Origin: Cognatishimia sp. F0-27
GTDB lineage: Bacteria > Pseudomonadota > Alphaproteobacteria > Rhodobacterales > Rhodobacteraceae
Reading direction: 5' to 3'
Assembly (NCBI RefSeq): GCF_020667845.1
Contig: NZ_JAFMPQ010000016.1
Coordinates: 37,165-101,164 of the forward strand
Length of the DNA: 64,000 bases
The position numbers and the translations under genes are program-made. Below, in pieces: positions 1 to 7,408 of the stretch. Under the pieces are notes generated by a model. It was not told where the DNA came from and did not search any database. It was given only the letters and a program-made list of their open reading frames with translations. The stretch's first letter is position 1; each line of letters starts with the position of its first letter.

Positions 1-221
1 TCCGTCATCCCGCACCCGTCATCCGTCACGCGGATCAGCGTCTTGCCCCCGTCGGCGATCTCGACCGCAATGCGCCGCGCACCAGCATCAACAGCGTTCT
101 CGACCAGTTCCTTGACAGCGGAAGCAGGGCGCTCAACGACTTCCCCAGCCGCGATCCGATTGATGGCGGCATCGTCAAGCTGTCGGATCTGAGGCCGCAT
201 GTTGAGGTCAGGAGCGTTCAT
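1..221 (-). CDS. mutL: DNA mismatch repair protein MutL, N-terminal part (runs off the left edge)
   Basis: Only the first 73 codons are in the window, read leftward from the ATG at 221. MutL is the GHKL-type ATPase that couples MutS mismatch recognition to strand removal. The visible part holds the two N-terminal nucleotide-binding motifs: the block [20 protein letters not shown] at residues 22-41, containing the general-base Glu38 and Asn42 just after it, and VTDDGCGM at residues 65-72. Both are near-invariant in the family. A second in-frame ATG at residue 8 (position 200) is an alternative start. The gene is divergent from the small ORF at 401, with about 180 bp of AT-rich DNA between them. 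Confidence 0.93.
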   Translation of the reverse strand, partial: MNAPDLNMRPQIRQLDDAAINRIAAGEVVERPASAVKELVENAVDAGARRIAVEIADGGKTLIRVTDDGCGMT

Positions 222-367
222 GCCACAAGACCTAGCACCACATCGGCGATTCTGAAATCAGTTTATGCTGGGCGGTCTGTGCGTGTTGCGATCACGCAAT
301 CCAACATTCAGAAGCAAGAATTGATCAAAAGTCGAATATCATGCGACAGAAAACTACATTAACATTC

Positions 368-376
368 TGTGGATAA
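368..376 (-). promoter_or_regulatory. Consensus DnaA box upstream of the small ORF
   Basis: The 9-mer TGTGGATAA is the exact reverse complement of the DnaA box TTATCCACA. It lies in the most AT-rich part of the mutL / small-ORF intergenic region (about 290-385). It is a single box and no cluster was seen, so it is more likely regulatory or fortuitous than an origin. Confidence 0.4.
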
Positions 377-400
377 GTATAGGCAACAGAGGAGACCCGC

Positions 401-505
401 ATGCTCGTGCCCCTTTTGACGTTCGAGACAATCGCTGCAGTCTATGGCGAGCAATTCGCCCGCACATGGTTTAAGCCCTACTCGCCTGTGCGCCGGGCCG
501 AGTAA
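401..505 (+). CDS. Small hypothetical protein, 34 residues
   Basis: An ATG-started frame of 34 codons ending in TAA, with a strong ribosome binding site (AGAGGAG) ending about seven bases upstream. The product begins MLVPLLTFETIAAVYGEQF and ends KPYSPVRRAE: a hydrophobic/aromatic first half and a basic end, with no clear membrane segment or motif. I do not recognise a family. The case for it being real is the strong ribosome binding site, an upstream AT-rich region with a DnaA box and a TGATCA palindrome, and codon choice like its neighbours. It sits alone between mutL (divergent) and the aminotransferase (convergent). Function unknown. Confidence 0.45.
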   Translation: MLVPLLTFETIAAVYGEQFARTWFKPYSPVRRAE

Positions 506-589
506 CCCCCCGTAGTCCCCGCGCACCACGTCACGGTATGCTCCCCGGCCCGCGATCGCGGTGCGGCCACTATCTATGCGCGCGAGACC

Positions 590-1993
590 TTACACTTTCG
601 GTGCCGCAACCATCAGCCCATCGGCTTCCAACTGCGCCATCGCTTCGTCAAGGCTTTTCCAAGCGCGCTCCATCAGAGTGTCAATCTCTGCGCGGGATAT
701 GGTCAAGGGCGGAGAGATAATCATGCGATCTCCGACGTGGCGCATGATTAAATTATTGGCAAAACACCGATCCCTGCACACCAAACCGACCGTCCCCGGC
801 TCGGACGCAAAGGCCGCGCGGGTGGCCTTGTCCGGTGTCAGGGCCAAAGACCCCATCATCCCGACAATCTTGGCCTCTCCGACAAGCGGATGCTCTGTCA
901 TTGCCTGGAATTTCTCCGCCAGGTAGGGGCCGGTTTCCGTCCGAACGCGCTCGACGATTTGTTCGTCGCGCAGAATGCGCAGGTTTTCGAGCGCCACGGC
1001 GCAAGCCACCGGGTGGCCGGAATAGGTGTAACCGTGGTTGAATTCGGTCTGGTTGATGACCTCCGCCACAGCGTCTGTCACGATCGACCCACCGATTGGC
1101 TGGTAACCTGAGCTCAACCCCTTGGCGATCGTCATGATGTCGGGACGAATCCCCAGCGTTTCGGACCCGAACCAGTTGCCCGTCCGTCCGAAGCCGCAGA
1201 TCACCTCATCCGCGATCAGCAGAATACCATATTTGTCAACGATCCGCTGGATTTCGGGCCAGTAGCTGTTGGGCGCGACAATCACGCCGCCAGCCCCCTG
1301 CACAGGTTCCGCGATGAAGGCCGCAACCGTGTCCGGCCCCAGTTCGAGGATCTTCTCCTCAAGCGCCCGCGCTCTCGCGAGGCCGAACTCCTCCGGCGTC
1401 ATGTCCCCGCCGTCAGTCCACCAGTTCGGCTGATCGATATGCGCAATACCGGGAATTGGCATGCCGCCCTGGGCATGCATGCCTTTCATGCCGCCCAGCG
1501 ATCCCGACCCGACAGACGACCCATGATACCCGTTCCAGCGCGCGATGATCGTCTGGCGCTCCGGTTGGCCTTTTTCGGCCCAATAGGTCCGCACCAGCCG
1601 CAGGTTTGTGTCATTGGCCTCAGACCCCGAAGACGCAAAGAACACGTGGTTCAGGTCTCCCGGGGCGAGCTCTGCCAACCGGGCTGCAAGCTGGATCGCC
1701 GGCACGTGGGTGGTCTGAAAGAAGGTGTTATAATACGGCAGTTCCTGCATCTGGCGATGCGCCGCATCCGCAAGCTCGGTCCGCCCGTAACCGATATTGA
1801 CGCACCACAGGCCGGCCATGGCATCAAGGATACGGTTGCCGTCGCTATCGGTGAGCCAACAGCCGTCCGCACGCAGGATCACCCGCGCGCCCTTGTCGCG
1901 CAGACCATCCCCATGGGTGAAGGGATGCATGTGATGCGCAGCGTCCAGCGCCTGCAGTTCGGGCGTCGGTGTATTGGTGGAAATCACGGTCAT
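590..1993 (-). CDS. Class III PLP-dependent aminotransferase (omega-amine/putrescine-pyruvate type)
   Basis: A 467-residue fold-type I aminotransferase that moves an amino group from a terminal amine to pyruvate or another oxo acid. Visible motifs are SGSEAND (122-128, PLP phosphate region), the ADEVICGFGRTG block (261-272) with the pyridine-N Asp262, and MTIAKGLSSGYQP with the PLP Schiff-base Lys291. Length and motifs match the omega-amino acid:pyruvate / SpuC-like putrescine:pyruvate transaminases. It faces a GntR regulator and a PotFGHI-type polyamine importer, and an FAD amine oxidase closes the cluster, so putrescine or a related diamine is the likely substrate. That specificity is inferred from context. 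The start ATG lies 86 bp from the end of the regulator gene upstream, so the two may be co-transcribed leftward. Confidence 0.88.
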   Translation of the reverse strand: MTVISTNTPTPELQALDAAHHMHPFTHGDGLRDKGARVILRADGCWLTDSDGNRILDAMAGLWCVNIGYGRTELADAAHRQMQELPYYNTFFQTTHVPAIQLAARLAELAPGDLNHVFFASSGSEANDTNLRLVRTYWAEKGQPERQTIIARWNGYHGSSVGSGSLGGMKGMHAQGGMPIPGIAHIDQPNWWTDGGDMTPEEFGLARARALEEKILELGPDTVAAFIAEPVQGAGGVIVAPNSYWPEIQRIVDKYGILLIADEVICGFGRTGNWFGSETLGIRPDIMTIAKGLSSGYQPIGGSIVTDAVAEVINQTEFNHGYTYSGHPVACAVALENLRILRDEQIVERVRTETGPYLAEKFQAMTEHPLVGEAKIVGMMGSLALTPDKATRAAFASEPGTVGLVCRDRCFANNLIMRHVGDRMIISPPLTISRAEIDTLMERAWKSLDEAMAQLEADGLMVAAPKV

Positions 1994-2022
1994 GGCGGCC
2001 TCCGATTGAGTTGGTCGCAGAA

Positions 2023-2034
2023 TATGATCAAATT
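2023..2034. promoter_or_regulatory. Candidate operator sharing TGATCAAA with the potF upstream region
   Basis: The sequence around 2025-2032 is TGATCAAA, upstream of the aminotransferase start. The same octamer occurs in a perfect 10-bp palindrome at 2869-2878 in front of potF, and a third match lies at 322-329. It is a candidate site for the adjacent GntR regulator; this is inference only. Confidence 0.3.
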
Positions 2035-2079
2035 TTCCGCTGTCAATCGAATCGGCAGACGCAAGACGCGCTCAGCGGA

Positions 2080-2763
2080 TCAGACCGTGCTGCCGGTCAC
2101 TGGCGCGGCGCTGCGTGCGATCAGAGCCATACCCTGCTCCACATCCGCGCGCATGGCTTCCTGTGCCGCCTCCAAATCTCTGGTCTCAAATGCATCCAGA
2201 AGGTCCTTGTGCCGGTCTGGCAGGTTCCGTGTCCCCACCTGCCCACAGATCACACGCATGGACGGCCCGAACCGAAGCCAGAGACCTTCGACAAGCGCCG
2301 TGATAATCGGCGCCTCTGCCACTGCGTTAAGCGAGGTATGAAACTGGTGATTCGCGCTCAGGTAGCCCGATACATCGCCGCGCGCGATGGCGTCATCCAG
2401 CGCCCGATCAATGGACCGGAGCATCGCGATCGTCTTGGCATCAACCCGTTGCGCCGCGCGATATGCGAGCCGCGGCTCAAGAGCCAATCGCGCCTCGGTC
2501 AGCTCTTCGATATGCTGCGCGGTAAGCTCGGGCACCACGATCCGCCGATTGCCTAGCGCGTGCAATGCGCCCTCCGCCGTCAGCCGGCGCAGCGCTTCCC
2601 GCACCGGCGTCATACCCGCACCAAGCCTTTCCACCAGACCCTGAATCGTCACCGGCTCCCCGGGGGCAAGCGCGCCAAAAAGCACCTGGTCGCGGATCTC
2701 GCGATAGACCCTTTCATGTGCAGGCAAGCCCGCCCGCCCGGTTTCAGATGACGCATTGTTCAT
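2080..2763 (-). CDS. GntR-family transcriptional regulator, FCD subfamily
   Basis: A 227-residue regulator. Residues about 12-80 form the winged helix-turn-helix (HERVYREIRDQVLFGALAPG, then GMTPVREALRRLTAEGAL, the classic GntR recognition helix). Residues about 85-215 form the all-helical FCD effector domain, with the metal/ligand-binding residues expected in the NHQFH segment. The frame is open to a GTG at 2808, but the ATG at 2763 is preferred: it has a purine-rich AAGGGATGGG upstream and starts just before the conserved domain. Divergent from the polyamine ABC operon and upstream of the aminotransferase, so it probably controls both. FCD regulators usually repress and are released by an acidic or amine catabolite; here the ligand is unknown. 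Confidence 0.88.
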   Translation of the reverse strand: MNNASSETGRAGLPAHERVYREIRDQVLFGALAPGEPVTIQGLVERLGAGMTPVREALRRLTAEGALHALGNRRIVVPELTAQHIEELTEARLALEPRLAYRAAQRVDAKTIAMLRSIDRALDDAIARGDVSGYLSANHQFHTSLNAVAEAPIITALVEGLWLRFGPSMRVICGQVGTRNLPDRHKDLLDAFETRDLEAAQEAMRADVEQGMALIARSAAPVTGSTV

Positions 2764-2847
2764 CGCCCATCCCTTATCACCCAGCCTTGTCATCTCGATT
2801 GATCGCACGTGGCTTGCACCCGCCGCAAACGCATGAAAGCATCATTC

Positions 2848-2878
2848 ATGTTGCACGTCGACGCAACATTTGATCAAA
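2848..2878. promoter_or_regulatory. Inverted repeat and adjoining palindrome in the GntR-potF intergenic region
   Basis: Two symmetric elements abut. ATGTTGC and GCAACAT are 7-bp arms separated by 8 bp (2848-2869), followed by the perfect palindrome TTTGATCAAA (2869-2878). They lie 46-77 bp before the potF start and within the divergent promoter region, where an operator of the GntR regulator is expected. Confidence 0.5.
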
Positions 2879-2924
2879 TCACGGGGCAAGAGGCGAAAGA
2901 CCTCAATGACCCAGGGAGACCCGA

Positions 2925-4007
2925 ATGAAGACCCTCATGAGTTTTACCGCGACCATCGCGCTTGTCGCCTCCGCCGCATCGGCCGACGAGGTTCGCGTCT
3001 ACAATTGGTCGGATTATATCGACGAGAGCCTGTTGGAAAAGTTCGAGCAGGAGACGGGCCTCGAGCTTGTCTATGATGTGTTCGACAGCAACGAGGTTCT
3101 CGAAACCAAGATGCTTGCCGGAAGCTCCGGCTACGATGTGGTCGTGCCCTCCGGTACGTTCCTCCAGAGACAGATTCAGGCAGGTGCGTTCCAAAAGCTG
3201 GACAAGGGGCAGTTGCCCAATCTGGAGAACATGTGGAGTGTGGTCAGCGACCGCACCGCGCAATATGACCCCGGCAACGAGTATTCCATCAACTACATGT
3301 GGGGCACCACCGGTATCGGTGTGAACGTCCCCAAGGTGAAGGAGCTCCTTGGCGAGGACGCCCCCATCACCAGCTGGGATCTGGTGTTCAAGCCGGAGAA
3401 CATGGAGAAACTCGCAGAATGCGGCGTCTATTTCCTCGATGCCCCTGCCGAGATGATCCCTGCCGCGCTGAACTACATCGGAGAGGACCCCGACAGCCAC
3501 GACCCCGAGGTCATCGCAAAGGCAGAAGACGTCTTCATGGCCGTCCGTCCCTACATCACCAAGTTCCACAGCTCGGAATACATCAACGCGCTGGCAAACG
3601 GCGATATCTGCGTTGCCGTCGGCTGGTCCGGTGACATTCTTCAGGCTCGCGACCGCGCAGCCGAAGCCGATAACGGCGTCGAAGTCGCCTATCATGCTCC
3701 TGATGAAGGCGCGCAGATGTGGTTCGACCAAATGGCCATTCCGGTCGATGCGCCGAACGCGGAAGGCGCGCACAAGTTTCTGAACTTCATCATGGACGCG
3801 CAAAACATGGCTGCGGCGTCGAACTACGTCTACTACGCCAATGGCAATGAGGCCTCGAAGGAGTTCCTTGTCGAGGATGTGATCGGCGACACCGCCATCT
3901 ATCCCGACGATGCGACGCTGGAAAACCTCTTCACCACAACGCCTTATCCGCCGCGCGTGCAACGCACGGTGACCCGGCTCTGGACCAAGATCAAGTCCGG
4001 CACCTGA
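2925..4007 (+). CDS. potF: Polyamine ABC transporter, periplasmic substrate-binding protein (PotF/PotD type)
   Basis: A 360-residue solute-binding protein with a Sec signal peptide (residues 1-20, cleavage after ASA before DEV). The mature start VRVYNWSDYID is the hallmark of the spermidine/putrescine-binding family, followed by the FEQETGLELVYDVFDSNEVLETKML segment. The later VGWSGDILQARDRA, MWFDQMAIPVDAPN and ANGNEAS segments match binding-pocket regions of PotF/PotD, with the conserved acidic and Trp residues that hold the amines. It is the first gene of a PotFGHI-type operon. A hairpin with a T-run just after its stop probably lowers transcription of the downstream ABC genes relative to the binding protein. 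Whether it prefers putrescine or spermidine cannot be read from the sequence. Confidence 0.92.
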   Translation: MKTLMSFTATIALVASAASADEVRVYNWSDYIDESLLEKFEQETGLELVYDVFDSNEVLETKMLAGSSGYDVVVPSGTFLQRQIQAGAFQKLDKGQLPNLENMWSVVSDRTAQYDPGNEYSINYMWGTTGIGVNVPKVKELLGEDAPITSWDLVFKPENMEKLAECGVYFLDAPAEMIPAALNYIGEDPDSHDPEVIAKAEDVFMAVRPYITKFHSSEYINALANGDICVAVGWSGDILQARDRAAEADNGVEVAYHAPDEGAQMWFDQMAIPVDAPNAEGAHKFLNFIMDAQNMAAASNYVYYANGNEASKEFLVEDVIGDTAIYPDDATLENLFTTTPYPPRVQRTVTRLWTKIKSGT

Positions 4008-4022
4008 TCCCCTCCATCAGGT

Positions 4023-4055
4023 CCGCGCCTCGTCATCCGGGGCGCGGGCTTTTTT
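4023..4055 (+). terminator. Intra-operon terminator/attenuator after potF
   Basis: CCGCGCC and GGCGCGG form a GC-rich stem (4023-4029 with 4041-4047) followed by GCTTTTTT. It falls between the binding-protein gene and the ATPase gene, a common arrangement that gives excess binding protein by partial termination. Confidence 0.65.
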
Positions 4056-4071
4056 CAAGGTCGGAACGCAT

Positions 4072-5535
4072 ATGGCTGAAACCGCTGCCAAGCCCAAACC
4101 AAAAGCAAAGCCAATGCCCCATGAGGGCGTGTTCGAGCCCTGGAACGACCCGAACGCCAAACCTCTGATCGAGTTTCGGAATGTCACCAAGCGCTACGGT
4201 GATTTCACGGCAATCGACGATCTGACCCTGAACATCTACGAGAAGGAATTCTTTGCCCTTCTCGGCCCGTCCGGCTGTGGCAAGACCACGATGATGCGGA
4301 TGCTCGCCGGTTTTGAGTCGATCACCCAAGGCCGTATCCTGCTTGCCGGGCGCGATATTGGCGACGTGCCGCCCAACAAGCGCTCGGTCAACATGATGTT
4401 TCAGAGCTATGCGCTTTTTCCGCATCTTTCCGTTTGGGAAAACATCGCTTTCGGTCTCCGCCGCGAAACCAAGGACGCCGCGCGGATCACGGAACGGGTC
4501 GAGGAAATGCTCCGGCTGACCCGGCTCGAAAAATTTGCTCGGCGCAAGCCCCATCAGATTTCCGGCGGTCAGAGGCAGCGCGTCGCGCTGGCGCGTTCGC
4601 TGGCCAAGGCCCCGAAGCTTCTGCTCCTCGACGAACCGCTCGGCGCGCTTGACAAGAAACTGCGCGAGGAAACGCAGTTCGAGTTGATGGACATCCAGGA
4701 GAAGACCGGCACCACCTTCGTGATTGTGACCCATGATCAGGAGGAAGCGATGACCGTCGCTTCGCGTGTTGCGGTGATGGATGAAGGTCGACTGGTGCAA
4801 GTGGCGACGCCCCCGGTGATCTACGAAGCACCAAATTCCATCTATGTCGCTGATTTCATCGGTGACGTATCCCTCATTCAAGGCAAGGCCAGCGCGCGCC
4901 CCGAAACCCCTGTGCCCGCGCCCCCTGTGTCTCCGACAGAAGACCCCGCCGCCAAGGCCGCGCCTGCCGCTATGCCGGAAGTGCCGGTGGCAAGCGCCGC
5001 CCCACTCCCTGACGGGCGCGCGCCCGCACCAAACGTCATGGGGGAATGGTTGCACGACAAGGTTCTGTTTCCAATCCTTGGCCGGCGCCCCCCAACACCC
5101 AAGGCGCTTTCGGCTCCGGATAAGGCTCCAGCGGTCCCGGAACCGGCACCGGCGCCGCCCGAATCAGGTACGCCCGAGAGCCCCCCCGAGCTTCCCGGTG
5201 GCGGCCTCGCGATCCACTGGGCCGACGGGCTGGACCCGCTCGTCGCCGTGAATGGCGACCCCGCGCTTGCAGGCCGCACCGTGACGCTTGCGATCCGCCC
5301 CGAAAAGGTGACCATCTCGCGCGACAAGCCCGCCACAGACAACGCCATTGAAGGGACGGTGATCGATATTGCCTATCTCGGCAATATCTCCACCTATCAC
5401 GTCGAGATCGCCGGTGGCGTGATGGTCAAGGCACAGATGACCAACACCCGTCGCATCGCCAAGCGGGACATCACATGGGACGACGCGGTGTGGATCGGGT
5501 TCTCGGCCACCGCAGGCGTGGTGCTCGACGCATGA
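4072..5535 (+). CDS. potG: Polyamine ABC transporter ATP-binding protein with a proline-rich insert
   Basis: A 487-residue ATPase of the PotA/PotG family, the motor of polyamine import. Seen: Walker A GPSGCGKTT (65-73), Q-loop Gln111, signature ISGGQRQR (163-170), Walker B LLLLDEP (183-189) and switch His221. Typical family members are about 360-380 residues. The extra length is mainly a Pro/Ala-rich stretch at residues about 271-380, placed between the nucleotide-binding domain and the end of the C-terminal TOBE/OB region (LAIRPEKVTI at 406-415). The insert holds a short ordered-looking island (NVMGEWLHDKVLFPILGRRP, 321-340). The N-terminus also carries a Lys/Pro-rich tail (residues 1-20). 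The gene follows potF after an attenuator and precedes the two permease genes. Confidence 0.9.
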   Translation: MAETAAKPKPKAKPMPHEGVFEPWNDPNAKPLIEFRNVTKRYGDFTAIDDLTLNIYEKEFFALLGPSGCGKTTMMRMLAGFESITQGRILLAGRDIGDVPPNKRSVNMMFQSYALFPHLSVWENIAFGLRRETKDAARITERVEEMLRLTRLEKFARRKPHQISGGQRQRVALARSLAKAPKLLLLDEPLGALDKKLREETQFELMDIQEKTGTTFVIVTHDQEEAMTVASRVAVMDEGRLVQVATPPVIYEAPNSIYVADFIGDVSLIQGKASARPETPVPAPPVSPTEDPAAKAAPAAMPEVPVASAAPLPDGRAPAPNVMGEWLHDKVLFPILGRRPPTPKALSAPDKAPAVPEPAPAPPESGTPESPPELPGGGLAIHWADGLDPLVAVNGDPALAGRTVTLAIRPEKVTISRDKPATDNAIEGTVIDIAYLGNISTYHVEIAGGVMVKAQMTNTRRIAKRDITWDDAVWIGFSATAGVVLDA

Positions 5536-5556
5536 TGCTCGATCGCACATACCGGC

Positions 5557-6465
5557 ATGGCTGGAGCCGTTCCGATGCGTAAGGCACTTGTCATCGCGGT
5601 GCCCTATCTCTGGCTGCTCGCGCTGTTTCTTGTGCCGTTTCTCATGGTGCTCAAGATCTCGCTGTCGGATGTCGCGCTGTCGATTCCGCCCTATACGCCT
5701 CAGCTTGACCTGACCGGGGGGCTTGCCGCGATCGGTGAGTTCTTTTCGCAGCTTGACCTGGAGAATTTCGTCTTTCTCACGTCGGACGATCTCTACATCA
5801 AGGCCTATGCCAGTTCCCTCACCATTGCGGTCATCTCGACCTTCCTGACGCTGTTGATCGGCTACCCGATTGCCTATGCCATGGCGCGCGCCGCGCCGGA
5901 ATGGCGCCCGACGCTGTTGATGCTGATCATCCTGCCATTCTGGACGTCTTTCCTGATCCGGGTCTATGCGTGGATGGGTATCCTGTCGAACACGGGCCTG
6001 CTGAACCAGTTCCTGCTGTGGCTCGGGGTGATCTCGGAACCGCTGGAAATTCTCAATACCAACATCGCGGTCTATATCGGTGTGGTCTACACCTACCTGC
6101 CTTTCATGATCCTGCCGATCTACGCCACGCTGGAGCGTATGGACGGCTCGCTGCTCGAAGCCGCGGAAGACCTCGGATGCTCGCGTCTCTCCGCTTTCTG
6201 GCTGGTGACGCTGCCGTTGTCAAAAACCGGCATTGTTGCGGGCTGCTTCCTTGTCTTCATCCCAACCCTCGGGGAATTCGTCATTCCGTCCCTTCTCGGG
6301 GGCTCTCAAACCCTGATGATCGGCAAGGTGCTTTTCGAGGAGTTCCTCAACAACCGCGACTGGCCCGTGGCCTCCGCTGTCGCCGTGATCCTGCTGCTGA
6401 TCCTGATCATCCCCATCATTCTGTTCCAGCGGAACGAACAACGGGCGCGGGAGCTCGACCAATGA
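5557..6465 (+). CDS. potH: Polyamine ABC transporter permease, PotB/PotH type
   Basis: A 302-residue inner-membrane permease with about six transmembrane helices. The EAA loop that contacts the ATPase is visible as DGSLLEAAEDLGCSRLSAFW (about 194-213), followed by TLPLSKTGIVAGCFLVFIPTLGEFVIPSLLGG, typical of PotB/PotH. The internal ATG at 5575 (start MRKALVIAVPYLW) has GGAG nine bases upstream and may be the true start. The stop overlaps an ATG (ATGA at 6462-6465) that is not in frame with the next permease, which starts 122 bp further on after a dispersed repeat. Confidence 0.9.
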   Translation: MAGAVPMRKALVIAVPYLWLLALFLVPFLMVLKISLSDVALSIPPYTPQLDLTGGLAAIGEFFSQLDLENFVFLTSDDLYIKAYASSLTIAVISTFLTLLIGYPIAYAMARAAPEWRPTLLMLIILPFWTSFLIRVYAWMGILSNTGLLNQFLLWLGVISEPLEILNTNIAVYIGVVYTYLPFMILPIYATLERMDGSLLEAAEDLGCSRLSAFWLVTLPLSKTGIVAGCFLVFIPTLGEFVIPSLLGGSQTLMIGKVLFEEFLNNRDWPVASAVAVILLLILIIPIILFQRNEQRARELDQ

Positions 6466-6495
6466 GCGGATCCTCGAACACAAGCGGCGGTGCGT

Positions 6496-6557
6496 GTTTC
6501 TTCTGTCCGGAAATACTCCGGGGGAGTCGCCCTTCGGGCGACGGGGGCAGCGCCCCC
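6496..6557 (+). repeat. Dispersed repeat, copy 1 (core plus two hairpins) between potH and potI
   Basis: The core reads TTTCTTCTGTCC, one variable base, then GAAATACTC (6497-6518). It is followed by two perfect hairpins: GTCGCCC/GGGCGAC (6526-6542) and GGGGGC/GCCCCC (6543-6557). The same core occurs at 15630-15651 and 37921-37942 with only the variable base differing. It splits two permease genes that are otherwise closely packed in such operons. Confidence 0.75.
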
Positions 6558-6586
6558 TCCCCCGTCACCATCACGGGATTGCGCCG

Positions 6587-7408
6587 ATGAACAGGTTCTC
6601 ATGGTTCAACGTCACGTCCCTGACACTGGGTTTCGCCTTCCTGTATCTCCCGATGCTGATCCTCGTGATTTACAGCTTCAACGAAAGCAAACTGGTCACG
6701 GTTTGGGCGGGCTTCTCGACCCGGTGGTATGGCGAGCTCTTTCGCAACGAAGAGTTCCTTGACGCCGCATGGATCACGCTTCAGGTCGCGTTTTATTCGT
6801 CGACCATCGCAACCGTTCTGGGAACCATGGCCGCCTATGCGCTTGTGCGCGGCGGGCGTTTTCGCGGGCGGACCCTGTTTTCCGGCATGGTCTACGCGCC
6901 GCTGGTGATGCCGGAAGTGATCACCGGCCTGTCATTGCTGTTGCTGTTTATCGGGCTGGGCATGGCGACCGGGATGCTGACGGTCACGCTTGCCCATACG
7001 ACCTTCTCGATGGCTTATGTGTCGGTCGTGGTGTCCTCGCGCTTGTCGACTTTCGATCGCTCGCTGGAAGAGGCAGCCCTCGATCTGGGTGCCTCGCCGT
7101 TCGAGGCGTTCCGCCTCGTGACCCTGCCGATCATTGCTCCAGCCGTCATTTCTGGCTGGTTGCTGGCCTTCACGTTGTCGCTCGACGATCTGGTGATCGC
7201 CTCATTCACAACCGGTCCCGGTGCCACAACGCTGCCGATCAAGGTCTTTTCCGCGGTCCGCCTCGGCGTCAGTCCCGAGATCAACGCCCTGTCCACCATT
7301 CTCATCGCGATCGTGACGGTCGGTGTGGTCACCGCATCGCTGGCCACGAAGCGCCAGGCGATCCGCCAAGCCCGCGAAGAAAAAATGGGCGAACGCGGCG
7401 TCGCGTGA
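6587..7408 (+). CDS. potI: Polyamine ABC transporter permease, PotC/PotI type
   Basis: A 273-residue permease, partner of the preceding one. The frame is open from 6494, but the first 31 codons translate the dispersed repeat; MNRFSWFNVTSLTLGFAFLY from 6587 aligns with the usual PotC/PotI N-terminus. About six transmembrane helices are visible. The EAA loop is RSLEEAALDLGASPFEAFRL, followed by TLPIIAPAVISGWLLAFTLS and LDDLVIASF, a PotC/PotI signature. Its stop TGA overlaps the GTG start of the oxidase gene by 4 bp, so the two are translationally coupled. Confidence 0.9.
   Translation: MNRFSWFNVTSLTLGFAFLYLPMLILVIYSFNESKLVTVWAGFSTRWYGELFRNEEFLDAAWITLQVAFYSSTIATVLGTMAAYALVRGGRFRGRTLFSGMVYAPLVMPEVITGLSLLLLFIGLGMATGMLTVTLAHTTFSMAYVSVVVSSRLSTFDRSLEEAALDLGASPFEAFRLVTLPIIAPAVISGWLLAFTLSLDDLVIASFTTGPGATTLPIKVFSAVRLGVSPEINALSTILIAIVTVGVVTASLATKRQAIRQAREEKMGERGVA

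Noticed and set aside
6769..7404. N-terminal extension of the FAD oxidoreductase (212 extra codons)
   Set aside because: It is the potI gene read out of frame; the real start is the GTG at 7405 overlapping the potI stop.
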